DNA of 64,000 nt from CAVVSD01 sp963757125 (GCA_963757125.1 CAVWQP010000009.1:558001-622000), one strand, 5' to 3'; counted from the first letter of the stretch, positions 25,425 through 34,445 are shown. Numbers and translations: made by a program. The notes: a model not told the origin generated them from the letters alone.

Positions 25425-25455
25425 GGCGGGCATGCGACCATGGCGCATGCCCGCC
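25425..25455. promoter_or_regulatory. 12-bp-arm inverted repeat at the acetamidase start
   Basis: Arms 25425-25436 and 25444-25455 (GGCGGGCATGCG / CGCATGCCCGCC) pair perfectly around a 7-base loop. It lies 17 bases after the second binding-protein gene and contains the likely start codon of the acetamidase (25447). It could end the upstream transcript, hide the start in mRNA, or be an operator. No T-tract follows. Confidence 0.45.
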
Positions 25456-26382
25456 ACGCACTACGCGCCGCCGGACCAGGTCCACTTCACCTGGGATGCC
25501 GGCCACGCGCCCTCGCTGACGATCGCCGACGGCGACACCGTCGTCTTCCACACCCGCGACGTCAGCGACAACCAGATCGGCCCCGACTCCGACTCGAGCG
25601 TCGTGGCGGGGATGGACTGGGACCGCGTCTACCCCCTCGCCGGACCCGTGTACGTCGAGGGCGCGAAGCCCGGCGACACGCTGGCCGTGGAGATCCTCGA
25701 CCTGCACACGCAGGGCTGGGGATGGACCGCGATCCTCCCGGGGCTCGGGCTGCTGGCCGACGAGTTCCCTGACCCGTACCTGCGGGTCTTCGACATCTCC
25801 AACGGCGACGTCGTGCCGTTTCGCGAGGACATCGAGATCCCGCTCACGCCGTTCATGGGCACGATGGGCGTCTGCCCGGCCGGCGCGAGCGCGCAGCCGG
25901 TCATGCCGCCCGGGACCTTCGGCGGCAACATGGACACCCGCCAGCTCGTCGCCGGGACGACCCTGTACCTGCCCGTGCAGGTCGAGGGCGCGCTGTTCTC
26001 CTGCGGCGACGCGCACGGCTGCCAGGGCGACGGCGAGGTCTGCGTCACCGGCCTGGAGGCGCCGATGTACGGCGCGCTGCGCTTCAGCGTCCAGTCAGGC
26101 CGCTCGATCCCGGCCCCGCAGTTCCAGACCTCAGGGCCGCTGACCCCGAGCGTCGACTTCGGCGGCTGGTACGGCACGACCGGCGTCGGCGGGGACCTGT
26201 ACAAGGCGTCCCAGGACGCGATCCGGGCGATGATCGCCCACCTCGGGGAGCGCTACGGGCTCTCCGGCGAGGACGCCTACCTGCTCTGCAGCCTGTGCGT
26301 CGACCTCAAGATCTCGGAGATCGTCGACGCGGGCGAGTACGTCGTCAGTGCGCTGCTGCCCGACGCTGTGTTCGTCGGCTGA
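25447..26382 (+). CDS. Acetamidase/formamidase family protein
   Basis: A 311-residue metal-dependent amidohydrolase of the FmdA/AmdA family. The signature GALFSCGDAHGCQGDGEVC and the N-terminal MPATHYAPPDQVHFTWDAG match the family. It releases ammonia from formamide, acetamide or similar short amides in the cytoplasm. An in-frame ATG at 25432 precedes it, but 25447 gives the usual MPATH- start. It directly follows the amide/branched-chain-type binding proteins, so the three genes could take up and hydrolyse a short amide; that is a context inference. Its 3' end overlaps a small convergent gene by 38 bases. Confidence 0.85.
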   Translation: MPATHYAPPDQVHFTWDAGHAPSLTIADGDTVVFHTRDVSDNQIGPDSDSSVVAGMDWDRVYPLAGPVYVEGAKPGDTLAVEILDLHTQGWGWTAILPGLGLLADEFPDPYLRVFDISNGDVVPFREDIEIPLTPFMGTMGVCPAGASAQPVMPPGTFGGNMDTRQLVAGTTLYLPVQVEGALFSCGDAHGCQGDGEVCVTGLEAPMYGALRFSVQSGRSIPAPQFQTSGPLTPSVDFGGWYGTTGVGGDLYKASQDAIRAMIAHLGERYGLSGEDAYLLCSLCVDLKISEIVDAGEYVVSALLPDAVFVG

Positions 26383-26824
26383 ACCGGTCGCCGCGCTCCC
26401 CGCGGACGTCGATGGCGTCGAGCGGCAGGTAGAGGTCCGGGTCGGCTCCGGCGAGGCCCGCGGGGAGGCGTCGCAGGGGCTTGCCGGCCCGGTCGCAGAA
26501 CAGGGCCTCGCCGTCGACGCGCCGCACGCAGATCCGCGGCGCGTTGGAGATCGGATGACGGTGTCCCACGCCGTAGACGTGGACGCCGGGCGCGGGCAGG
26601 TAGCAGCTGCGGCCGCGGGCGTCCGTGCCGAGCGCGAAGCCGTCGAGGTCCATGTCCTCGGCGGCGTCCGCGTGGCGCAGCCTGCGGCGCATGTGCTTCT
26701 GCGCGCGCCACGGGACGCCGAGCACCGGGATCCCCGTCCGGGCCCCGAGCAGGCAGAGCAGCCACACGGCCACGACGACCCAGAGGATCAGCCAGAGGCC
26801 TTCGAACACGTTCGCGATGTCCAC
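26345..26824 (-). CDS. Hypothetical single-pass membrane protein
   Basis: A 159-residue protein I do not recognise. It has one N-terminal hydrophobic helix (about 8-27, LWLILWVVVAVWLLCLLG), then a basic stretch (WRAQKHMRRRLRH) and a soluble domain with scattered Cys and the pattern CVRRVDGEALFCDRAGKPLRRLP. The positive-inside rule puts the soluble part in the cytoplasm. Start is GTG 26822-26824; no clear ribosome site is seen. It overlaps the acetamidase end by 38 bases and is otherwise isolated. Confidence 0.55.
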   Translation of the reverse strand: MDIANVFEGLWLILWVVVAVWLLCLLGARTGIPVLGVPWRAQKHMRRRLRHADAAEDMDLDGFALGTDARGRSCYLPAPGVHVYGVGHRHPISNAPRICVRRVDGEALFCDRAGKPLRRLPAGLAGADPDLYLPLDAIDVRGERGDRFSRRTQRRAAAH

Positions 26825-26853
26825 ACATCACAGAACGCTGCGAACCGGCTGAA

Positions 26854-26909
26854 ATTGCATCCGTGCCCCGGGGTGTGCGTCGCGCAACACCCCGGGGAAA
26901 CGGTGCAAT
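26854..26909. terminator. Compound hairpin after the molybdenum hydroxylase gene
   Basis: Inner arms CCCCGGGGTGT (26866-26876) and ACACCCCGGGG (26887-26897) pair perfectly around a 10-base loop. Outer arms ATTGCA (26854-26859) and TGCAAT (26904-26909) add a second stem. It ends 7 bases beyond the stop of the gene at 26916 and probably terminates that minus-strand transcript. Confidence 0.65.
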
Positions 26910-26915
26910 GGAGTG

Positions 26916-29228
26916 CTACGCGGCGGCTCCGTTGGACGTCTTCGCGTCCTCGATCGCCTGCCAGACGCGCTCGGGGAGCGCGGGCATGTCGATGTTCTTG
27001 ACGCCCAGGTACGACACGGCGTCGACGACGGCGTTCCAGATCGCCGGGGTCGAGCCGATCGCGCCGGACTCGCCGATGCCCTTGGCGCCGAGCGGGTTCA
27101 GCGGGCTCGGCGTCTGCGTGCGCTCGGTCTCGTAGCTCGGCAGGTCGCTCGCCGACGGGATCGCGTACGAGACGAGCGAGCCGGTGGAGCAGTTGCCGTC
27201 CTCGTCGAACGCGATGAGCTCGAACAGGGCCTGCGCGGCGCCCTGCGCGATGCCGCCGTGGATCTGGCCCTCGGCCAGCAGCGGGTTGAGGATGCGGCCG
27301 GAGTCGTCGACCGTGATGTGGCGCAGCAGCTTCGTGAGCCCGGTCTCGGTGTCCACCTCGACGAGCGAGACGTGCGCGCCGAAGGGGTAGCTGGAGTCCG
27401 GCGTCGCGAAGTCCGTCTCCGCGGCGAGGCCGGGATCGACGCCCTCGGGCAGGTTGTCGACGTCGACCGACGCCTTGGCCAGGTCGGCCCAGGAGACGTT
27501 CGCGTCCGGCGAGCCCTTCACGCCGAGGCCCTTGCCGGGCACGATGTCGATGTCCTCGGCCGAGGCCTCCAGGAGCGACGCGGCGATCTGCTTGCCCTTG
27601 TCGAGCACCGTGTTCGTCGCGTTGAACACCGCGCTGCCGCCGACCTGCAGCGACCGCGAGCCCATCGTGCCCATGCCGCGCGGCACCTTCGCCGTGTCGG
27701 AGTGCACGACGATGACGTCGTCCATCGGGACGCCGAGCACGTCGGAGACGATCGCGGCGAACATCGTGTCGTGGCCCTGGCCCTGCGGCGAGGTGCCGGA
27801 CGACACGGTGACCTTGCCGTCCTCGTCGACGATGCAGGTGCCGATCTCCGAGCCCATGCCCGTCAGCTCGACGTACGTCGCCAGGCCGATCCCGAGCTGC
27901 TTGGGGTCGCCGCTGGCGCGGCGCTCGGCCTGCTGGGCGCGCAACTCGTGGTAGCCGGAGTTCTCCAGCACCTTGTCCAGCGCCTGCTCGTACTCGCCGG
28001 AGTCGTAGGACGCGCCGGCGACGGTGGTCAGCGGGAACGCGTCCGGCTGGATGAAGTTCCTACGTCGGAGCTCCGCCGGGTCCATGTCCAGCTTCACGGC
28101 GAGCTGGTCCATCGCTCGCTCGAGGAGCGCAGTCGCCTCCGGCCGGCCCGCGCCGCGGTACGCGCCGATCGGCGTCGTGTTCGTCACGACGGCCTGGAAC
28201 GCGAAGTCGACCTTGGGGATCTGGTAGACGCCCGACGCCATGAGGCCTGTGAGCAGCGGCATGAGCGTCGCGTCGGCCGGATAGGCGCCACAGTCGGCGA
28301 TGACGCGCAGCTTGATGCCGGTGATCTTGCCGTCCTTGGTCGCCCCGAGATCCACGTCCTCGACCTGGGCGCGACCGTGCTGCATCGAGATCATGGTCTC
28401 CCAGCGGCTCTCGACGTACCGGACGGGCTTGTCGAGCTTGAGCGCGATCGCGGCCAGCGCGATCTGCTCGGGGTACGTGGCGATGCGGGCGCCGAACCCG
28501 CCGCCGACGGTCGGGACCGTGACCCGGATCTTCTCCGGCTCCAGGTCCAGCGAGCCGGCGAGCGCTCCCTGACCCATGTGCGGCGACTGCAGCGGCGCCC
28601 AGAGGCGCACGCCGCCGATCTCCGGATCGGGTGCGGCGACCGCCGCGGCCGGCTCCATCGGGACCGCGGCCAGGCGCTGGTTGACGAACCGGCTGGAGAT
28701 CGAGACCTCGGCGTCGTCGAGCGCGCCGGCAGCGCCGAGCGGCGCCTCGGCGGCGAGGTTCGTGCCCGCCTCGTCGAAGAGGATCGGTGCGCCGTCCTCG
28801 AGCGCCTTCGTCATGTCGACGAGCACGGGCAGCTCGTCGATGTCGACCTCGACGAGGTCGACAGCGTCGACTGCCTGCGCATGGGTCTCTGCGACGACAA
28901 CCGCGATCGCCTCGCCGATGAAGCGGACCTTGTCCTTGGCGAGGATCGGCCGGCGCATCGTCTCCGGCGAGGGAACCGGCGGGCCGGCGTTGGGAAGGTC
29001 GTTCAGCCCGAGGTCGTCGGCGGTGTAGACCGCCACGACACCAGGCGACTCCTTCGCCGCGCTCGTGTCGACGTTCGTGATCGTGCCGTGAGCGACGCCC
29101 GCGCGGACGAACGCACACGAGAGCATCCCGGGAAGCTTGATGTCGTCCGAGTACCGACCCTGCCCCTGGATCAGCGTCGGATCCTCACGACGCTTGATCC
29201 GGGTCCCGTACTTCGCGTTTACCGCCAC
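26916..29228 (-). CDS. Xanthine dehydrogenase family molybdopterin-binding (large) subunit
   Basis: A 770-residue large subunit of a molybdenum hydroxylase. Two Ald_Xan_dh domains are present, with GGGFG at 242-246, the active-site loop AYRGAGRPE at 356-364, and the catalytic Glu in KGIGESG near the C terminus. The loop is of the aldehyde oxidase/xanthine dehydrogenase or form-II type. The AYRCSFR of true CO dehydrogenase is absent, so I do not call it coxL. GTG 29228 has GGAG five bases upstream. No FAD or 2Fe-2S subunit gene is adjacent. It overlaps the upstream NAD-binding gene by 10 bases. Confidence 0.88.
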   Translation of the reverse strand: MAVNAKYGTRIKRREDPTLIQGQGRYSDDIKLPGMLSCAFVRAGVAHGTITNVDTSAAKESPGVVAVYTADDLGLNDLPNAGPPVPSPETMRRPILAKDKVRFIGEAIAVVVAETHAQAVDAVDLVEVDIDELPVLVDMTKALEDGAPILFDEAGTNLAAEAPLGAAGALDDAEVSISSRFVNQRLAAVPMEPAAAVAAPDPEIGGVRLWAPLQSPHMGQGALAGSLDLEPEKIRVTVPTVGGGFGARIATYPEQIALAAIALKLDKPVRYVESRWETMISMQHGRAQVEDVDLGATKDGKITGIKLRVIADCGAYPADATLMPLLTGLMASGVYQIPKVDFAFQAVVTNTTPIGAYRGAGRPEATALLERAMDQLAVKLDMDPAELRRRNFIQPDAFPLTTVAGASYDSGEYEQALDKVLENSGYHELRAQQAERRASGDPKQLGIGLATYVELTGMGSEIGTCIVDEDGKVTVSSGTSPQGQGHDTMFAAIVSDVLGVPMDDVIVVHSDTAKVPRGMGTMGSRSLQVGGSAVFNATNTVLDKGKQIAASLLEASAEDIDIVPGKGLGVKGSPDANVSWADLAKASVDVDNLPEGVDPGLAAETDFATPDSSYPFGAHVSLVEVDTETGLTKLLRHITVDDSGRILNPLLAEGQIHGGIAQGAAQALFELIAFDEDGNCSTGSLVSYAIPSASDLPSYETERTQTPSPLNPLGAKGIGESGAIGSTPAIWNAVVDAVSYLGVKNIDMPALPERVWQAIEDAKTSNGAAA

Positions 29229-30088
29229 GTGTCTCCTTTCGCGGGCCCGTCACCGCTGCCCGGCGCAACGTATCGCACGGAGAGCGCGTCGAGCACGGCG
29301 TCCAGGTCGGTCCCGGGCTCCGCAGCCAGGCGCTCGTACAGCTCCGCCGCCGCCTCGTGGAAGCCGCTCGGCAGTCCGTCCGCCGCGAGGCTCGCCGCGA
29401 TCTCCTCCATCTCGCCGACCCAGCGCCACGCCTTGCCGGCGGCTCCGCGGGCCGCCCCCGCCGAGCGCTCGTCGAGGCCGGGGTGGCTGATCGCCCACTC
29501 GGCGAGCAGGGCATCCTCGACGCCCTCGGCCCTGGCGAAGCCGCGGACGGCCAGCAGCAGCGCCGCGCTGCCCTTCGTCCAGGCGGCGTAGGCCATCTTC
29601 GTCGCCGACGCGGCGCCGATCTCCGTCCCGACGACGCGCGCGCGCACGCGCGTGCCGTCGAACAGCCGCGCGACGTCCTCCGCGCCGGCGCCCGACAGCA
29701 GCAGGCTCACCGACGTGTCGAGTCCGGGCGGCGGGCCGATGAGCCCGCCGTCGATCGCGCGACCGCCTGCGCCCGCGATGGCGGCGGCGACATCCCGCGC
29801 CGTGGCGGGGGAGATCGCGTTGGCGTCCACGAACAGCGCGACGCGCCCGGCGACCTGCGCCGCCACGTCGCGCGCCGCGTGCGGCGGGCAGACCGACAGG
29901 ACGAGGTCGCTCGCGCCGGTGAGGCTCTCGATCGTGCCGGCGTCGCGCAGCCCGGCGTCCGCCGCGCGCCGCGCGGTCTCGGGGCTGCGGCCCTCCGAGG
30001 CCCAGACGACGTCGTGGCCGGCCTCGCGCAGCTGCGCGCCGAGCGCCGCGCCCATCGCCCCCGGATGCAGCAGCCCGACGACCGTCAC
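29219..30088 (-). CDS. NAD(P)-binding 6-phosphogluconate dehydrogenase-like protein (DUF1932 C-terminal)
   Basis: A 289-residue two-domain dehydrogenase of the beta-hydroxyacid superfamily. The Rossmann motif GLLHPGAMGAALG is at residues 5-17. The C-terminal helical domain (KMAYAAWTKGSAALLLAVRGFA) is the DUF1932 type, which differs from true 6-phosphogluconate dehydrogenase. GTG 30088 overlaps the rpiA stop by four bases, and its own end overlaps the molybdenum hydroxylase start, so the four genes from 31082 leftward form one operon. Substrate unknown. Confidence 0.82.
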   Translation of the reverse strand: MTVVGLLHPGAMGAALGAQLREAGHDVVWASEGRSPETARRAADAGLRDAGTIESLTGASDLVLSVCPPHAARDVAAQVAGRVALFVDANAISPATARDVAAAIAGAGGRAIDGGLIGPPPGLDTSVSLLLSGAGAEDVARLFDGTRVRARVVGTEIGAASATKMAYAAWTKGSAALLLAVRGFARAEGVEDALLAEWAISHPGLDERSAGAARGAAGKAWRWVGEMEEIAASLAADGLPSGFHEAAAELYERLAAEPGTDLDAVLDALSVRYVAPGSGDGPAKGDTWR

Positions 30089-30774
30089 GGCCGCTGCCCG
30101 AGGATCTCCGTCGTGCCGTCCGGGCGGCCCAGCACGACCGCGCGGGCGCAGTCGAGGAAGAGCCCGTGCTCGACGACGCCCGGGATAGCCCACAGGCTCA
30201 CGGCGAGCGCGTGCAGGTCGTCGACCGGGCCCAGCGGCGTGTCGAGGAGGAGATGTCCCTCCTCGGTGACGAACGGCTCGCCTGCGTCCGTGCGGAGCAC
30301 CGGGGTGTCGAGCACGGCGGCGACGCGCTGCGCCGTGATCTCCCAGCCGAACCGGACGATCTCGATCGGCAGCGGGTAGCGCACGCCGAGTCGCTCCGTG
30401 TGCTTCTCGGCCTCCGCGACCACCACGAGCCCGCCGCCCGCGTTGCACAGGACCTTCTCGTGGAGCAGCGCGCCGCCGCCGCCCTTCAGGAGCTGCAGGT
30501 CGGGATCGATCTCGTCGGAGCCGTCGATGACCATCGCGATCTCGATGTCCGGGGTCAGGCCCACGATCTCGATGCCGACCTCGCGGGCGGCGGCATCGGA
30601 GGACCGCGAGGCGACCGCCGCGCGCAGCGGCACGCCGTCCGGCCAGCGCTCGCCGAGCGCCGCGATGACCGCGCGCACGCCGCGCCCCGAGCCGAGGCCG
30701 ATGGTCGTCTCCGGCTCGACCCAGCCCGCGACGACCTCGGCGGCCGCGGCGCGCGACCGGTCGTCGTCGCTCAT
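30085..30774 (-). CDS. rpiA: Ribose-5-phosphate isomerase A
   Basis: A 229-residue isomerase converting ribose 5-phosphate and ribulose 5-phosphate in the pentose phosphate pathway. Motifs are IGLGSGRGV (24-33), DGSDEID (84-90) and KGGGGALLHEK (97-107), which hold the active-site Asp, Lys and Glu. The ATG overlaps the preceding gene's stop (ATGA). The oxidative pentose phosphate genes zwf and gnd are in the same window (59798-62200) but in a separate operon. Confidence 0.93.
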   Translation of the reverse strand: MSDDDRSRAAAAEVVAGWVEPETTIGLGSGRGVRAVIAALGERWPDGVPLRAAVASRSSDAAAREVGIEIVGLTPDIEIAMVIDGSDEIDPDLQLLKGGGGALLHEKVLCNAGGGLVVVAEAEKHTERLGVRYPLPIEIVRFGWEITAQRVAAVLDTPVLRTDAGEPFVTEEGHLLLDTPLGPVDDLHALAVSLWAIPGVVEHGLFLDCARAVVLGRPDGTTEILGQRP

Positions 30775-31082
30775 GCGTCGGCCTCCAGGAGGCGCTGCAC
30801 CGATGCGACCTTGTCGTCGAGCGTCTGCGCCTTGTCGCGCCGCTCGTCGAGCTTCAGGACGCTGTAGACGCGCGGCAGGCCGAGCTCGAACGGCACGGCG
30901 TGCAGCTCGCCGACGAGCGCGAGGATGTCGCCCGTCTCGCCCTCGAGCGAGGTGCCCATCGCGTGCAGCTGGAAGCGCACGCGGTCCTGCGCGGCGAGCC
31001 GGCGCTGGATCTCTGCGATGTAGCGCGACGCGGACGCGTCGGCGCGACCGAGACCGATGACGGTGAGGTCGGCGGTGGCCAC
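30771..31082 (-). CDS. MTH1187 family thiamine-binding protein (UPF0045)
   Basis: A 103-residue ferredoxin-like-fold protein of the MTH1187/YkoF-like group. It starts ADLTVIGLGRADASASRYIAEIQRRL and contains FQLHAMGTSLEGE, the family's conserved segment. Members bind thiamine or a related compound in oligomers; physiological role is unclear. It is first in the operon with rpiA, overlapping by four bases. Confidence 0.85.
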   Translation of the reverse strand: MATADLTVIGLGRADASASRYIAEIQRRLAAQDRVRFQLHAMGTSLEGETGDILALVGELHAVPFELGLPRVYSVLKLDERRDKAQTLDDKVASVQRLLEADA

Positions 31083-31124
31083 GCAGGCGACGCTAGCGCG
31101 GCGGGGGCTCGCGTGTCGCCCGGG

Positions 31125-31373
31125 TTACCAGGCTTGACCGACACCGCAGTGCGGGCACGTCACCGAGGCCGTGACAGGGGCCTCGAAGAGGTAGCCGCAG
31201 AGGCAGGTGTAGACCGCGCGGTCGTCGGGACCGCCGGAGTCGCGCATCCTGCGCTCGGCCGGGTGGACCGGCTCGGGCCGGGGCTCCGGGTCGGGCACGA
31301 CGTGCATCCGGCGGCGGCCGCTGCGGAGGCGGTTGCTCGTGGCTGTTCGCATGTTGGAGAGGCGTGGTGCCAT
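31125..31373 (-). CDS. Small zinc-ribbon protein
   Basis: An 82-residue protein. Residues 55-82 form a zinc ribbon with Cys57, Cys59, Cys73 and Cys76 (YTCLCGYLFEA ... CPHCGVGQAW); the first knuckle is CxC rather than CxxC. The N-terminal half is basic and low in complexity. An alternative ATG seven codons later (MRTATSN) is possible. Function unknown; it may bind nucleic acid or protein. Confidence 0.6.
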   Translation of the reverse strand: MAPRLSNMRTATSNRLRSGRRRMHVVPDPEPRPEPVHPAERRMRDSGGPDDRAVYTCLCGYLFEAPVTASVTCPHCGVGQAW

Positions 31374-31496
31374 CTGGTGCTCTGCCTATCTAGACGCTCC
31401 AGATGCCAAGAAGTTTCAAACTTGCTGCCGATTTTCCTGTTCGGACGCGCCATGCAGGGGCGTACCGGCGGCCGAGTCCGCCATACTGAGGAGGCG

Positions 31497-31895
31497 ATGG
31501 ACCCCTCTCGCAAGCGCAGAGTCCGCCTCGTCACGGCGTTGACGATCGCGCTCCTTCTGGCCGGCGCGCTCGTCTACACGACCTTCAGCGCCGCGAGCCC
31601 GGAGCGCATCCCCAGCCAGCTGAGCACCGCCCAGGCCGGCCAGAGCTACAAGCTCGGCGGCACGGTCGTCGCGGGCAGCGTCAAGCGCACGCCGGACGCC
31701 ATGACCTTCCAGGTGCGGGACCCCAAGGGCCCGGCCAAGGTGGACGTCAGCTACACGGGCTCGGTGCCCGATCCGTTCCGCGAGGGCCGCGAGGTCATCG
31801 TCACGGTCAAGCGCGACGGCGACGAGTTCGTCGGTCAGCGCGACTCGCTCGTGACGAAGTGCCCTTCGAAGTTCCAGTCCGACACGCAGAGCTGA
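31497..31895 (+). CDS. ccmE: Cytochrome c maturation protein CcmE, Cys-type variant
   Basis: A 132-residue haem chaperone with one N-terminal membrane anchor (9-30) and an OB-fold domain outside the membrane (SYKLGGTVVAGSVKR ... VTVKRDGDEF). CcmE carries haem covalently to the synthase. In the variant seen in some archaea and bacteria the ligand is CxxxY instead of HxxxY. Here the site reads KCPSKFQ (Cys122, Phe126), so the Cys is present and the Tyr is Phe. GAGGAGG precedes the ATG. It is followed by ccmF after a 10-base gap. Confidence 0.85.
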   Translation: MDPSRKRRVRLVTALTIALLLAGALVYTTFSAASPERIPSQLSTAQAGQSYKLGGTVVAGSVKRTPDAMTFQVRDPKGPAKVDVSYTGSVPDPFREGREVIVTVKRDGDEFVGQRDSLVTKCPSKFQSDTQS

Positions 31896-31905
31896 GGCCG
31901 CAGCG

Positions 31906-34147
31906 GTGGCGACCTTCGGACGCGCCTGTCTGATCCTCGGCCTCGCCGTCGCGCTGTACGGCATCGCGGCGTCGATCCACGGGGCGCGCAGCGGCAGGCA
32001 GGACTGGGTGGTGTCGGGCCGCCGCGCGGTGTATGCGCTGGCGGGCCTGACGACGGCGGCGTTCGCGGTCCTGGAGATCGCGTTCCTGCGGTCGGACTTC
32101 TCCTTCTCGGTCGTCGCGACGCACTCGTCGACGACCACGCCGCTCTTCTACAAGATGGCCGCGCCGTGGTCCTCGCAGGAGGGCTCGCTGCTCCTGTGGC
32201 TCTTCATGCTGTCGATCTGGTCGAGCCTCGTGCTCTTCCTCACGCGCAGGCGCATGCGCGAGCTCGCGCCGTACGCCACGGCGGTGCTGCTGGGCTTCGG
32301 CGCGTTCTTCGGCGGGCTGCTCGTCTTCATGGAGTCGCCGTTCGACGTGCTCCCGATCCCGCCGCTGGAGGGGACGGGCCTCAACCCGCTCCTGCGCCAC
32401 CCGAGCATGATGATCCACCCGCCGATGCTGTACTCGGGGTACACGCTCTTCGCGGTGCCCTTCGCGTTCGCGGTCGGCGCGCTCATCACCCGCCGCGTGG
32501 ACGCCGAGTGGATCCGCTCGACGCGGCGCTTCGCCCTGGGCGCGTGGCTGGCCCTCGGCATCGGGATCCTGCTGGGCGCCCGCTGGTCGTACTCCGAGCT
32601 GGGCTGGGGTGGCTACTGGGCCTGGGATCCGGTGGAGAACGCATCGCTCATGCCGTGGCTGACCGGCACCGCGTTCATCCACTCGATCATGATCCAGGAG
32701 CGGCGCGGGATGCTGAAGATCTGGAACGCGTCGCTCGTGCTGTCCACGGGCGTGCTCGCGATCCTCGGCACGTTCCTCGTCCGCTCGGGCATCCTCGACT
32801 CGATCCACGCCTTCGGCGCCTCGACGCTCGGCGTCCCGTTCGTGTCGCTCATCGCGGTGATGATCGCCGGCTCGATCGTCCTGGTCGTGTCGCGGCGCGA
32901 GACGCTGCGCAGCGAGAACAAGCTCGACTCGCTGCTCTCCCGGGAGGCCGTCTTCCTCGGGAACAACCTCGTGCTCGTCGGGCTCTGCGCGGTGATCTTC
33001 TTCGGGACGTTCTTCCCGCTCATCTCCGAGGCGGTCACGGGCGACAAGGCGTCGGTCGGCCCGCCGTGGTTCGACCAGTACGTCGTGCCGCTGGCCCTCG
33101 TGCTCGTCCTGCTGAGCGGCATCGGGCCGCTCATCGCGTGGCGCCGCGCGTCCGCCGCGGGCGCCCGCCGCAACCTGCTCGGGCCCGCGCTCGTCGGCGT
33201 CGCGGTGGTGGTCGTGAGCCTCGTGCTGGGCGCGGGCTCCTCGCCGCCGACCGTCCTCATGTTCGGGCTCGGCGCGTTCGTGATCGCCGGCGTCGTCCAG
33301 GAGTTCTGGCGCGGCGCGCGGGCACGGCGCGCGATGTCCGACGACGGGCCGCTGCGCTCGGTGGTCTCGCTCGTGCGGCGCAACCGCCGCCGCTACGGCG
33401 GCTACATCGTCCACTCGGGCATGGCGCTCATGTTCATCGGCATCGCGGGGTCCTCCGCGCTGCAGCACGCGAACGACGCGAACCTCAAGCCCGGCCAGTC
33501 GATGCGCAGCGGCCCCTACGACGTGACGTACGTGCGGCCGACGTCGAGCATCACGACGACGTCCGGCGGCCGCCTGGAGAAGGTGAACTTCGGGTCGGTG
33601 CTCGACGTGAGGCGCGACGGCAAGCACGTCACGACGCTGCGTCCGTCGCGGTCCTTCTTCCCGTCGACGGCGATCGAGGACTTCGGTCCCGTCGGCCGGT
33701 TCTTCGAGGGGGAGGCGACGAGCGAGGTCGGCCTGAAGGCCGGGCTCACGCACGACGTGTGGACCGCGATGACGCCCGACATCGACGCGCTCAAGCCGAT
33801 CATCGACGAGGGCGACAAGGTGTTCACGAAGTTCGCGAACGATCCCGACACGACGCCGGAGGCGCGCTCGCAGGCGCTCGCCGCGATCCTCGTCGGGATC
33901 ACCGAGAACTACCGCCGCAGCCCCCCGCCGACGACGTTCCGGGTCATCGCCTCGCCGCTCGTGACGTGGCTGTGGATCGGCGCGATCGTCATCGTGGGCG
34001 GTGCGCTCATCGCGCTGTGGCCGACGCGGCGACCCGGCGCGCCGCCGGGTCCGGGCGGGCTACGCGGCCCGCGTCGCGCAGGAGCTCGGCGCGACCTCGC
34101 GCGAGCCCGAGCCCGAGCGCGAGCCAGAGCCCGTCCGGTCGGCCTGA
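31906..34147 (+). CDS. ccmF: Cytochrome c-type biogenesis protein CcmF (frame disturbed near C terminus)
   Basis: A ~746-residue polytopic haem lyase of cytochrome c maturation. The haem-handling WWD motif WGGYWAWDPVENAS is at 234-247, and HPPMLYSGY (171-179) holds a conserved His. From about 34040 the natural frame shifts by +1: AGYAARVAQELGATSREPEPE continues to a stop at 34145-34147, just before ccmI. The frame as read instead runs on to 34494 through ccmI and secG in low-complexity Arg/Ser, which is not believable protein. GTG 31906 follows ccmE. Confidence 0.87.
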
Positions 34148-34151
34148 CGGG

Positions 34152-34433
34152 GTGGAGATCCTCGCGGTCGTCGCGGTGCTGGTCGCCCTGTGCGCGGTCG
34201 TCTTCGTGGTCAGCCAGCCGTTGCGGCGTGGGCCGGAGGCGATGGAGCGCCAGACGAGCGAGCGGGCGCGCGACCTCGAGGCCGCCCGTGAGGCCAAGTA
34301 CCAGGAGATCCGCGACGCCGAGCTCGATGCGCGGCTCGGGAAGCTCACCCCGGAGGACCATCGCGCCCTCGATCGCCAGCTGCGGGCCGAGGCGATCGAG
34401 ATCCTGCGCGAGCTCGACGAGCTCGGTGGCTAG
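34152..34433 (+). CDS. CcmI-like cytochrome c biogenesis small membrane protein
   Basis: A 93-residue protein with one N-terminal helix (EILAVVAVLVALCAVVFVVSQPL) and a charged helical region, including YQEIRDAELDARLGKLTPEDH. That is the CcmI N-terminal pattern, where the segment helps present apocytochrome to CcmF/CcmH. The TPR part of long CcmI is absent. GTG 34152 stands four bases after the corrected ccmF stop and it is 12 bases before secG, so it belongs to the ccm operon. Confidence 0.75.
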   Translation: MEILAVVAVLVALCAVVFVVSQPLRRGPEAMERQTSERARDLEAAREAKYQEIRDAELDARLGKLTPEDHRALDRQLRAEAIEILRELDELGG

Positions 34434-34445
34434 AATGGGCCGCGT

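Noticed and set aside
26348..27001. 217-residue plus-strand open frame
   Set aside because: It overlaps the small membrane protein and the terminator region on the opposite strand, lacks a ribosome site and has no domain.
26916..29228. Carbon monoxide dehydrogenase large subunit (coxL)
   Set aside because: The active-site loop reads AYRGAGR, not AYRCSFR, and no coxS or coxM is adjacent.
26913..29591. 892-residue plus-strand open frame
   Set aside because: It is antisense to the molybdenum hydroxylase gene, Arg/Val/Asp-rich and without any domain; high-GC third-position bias creates such shadows.
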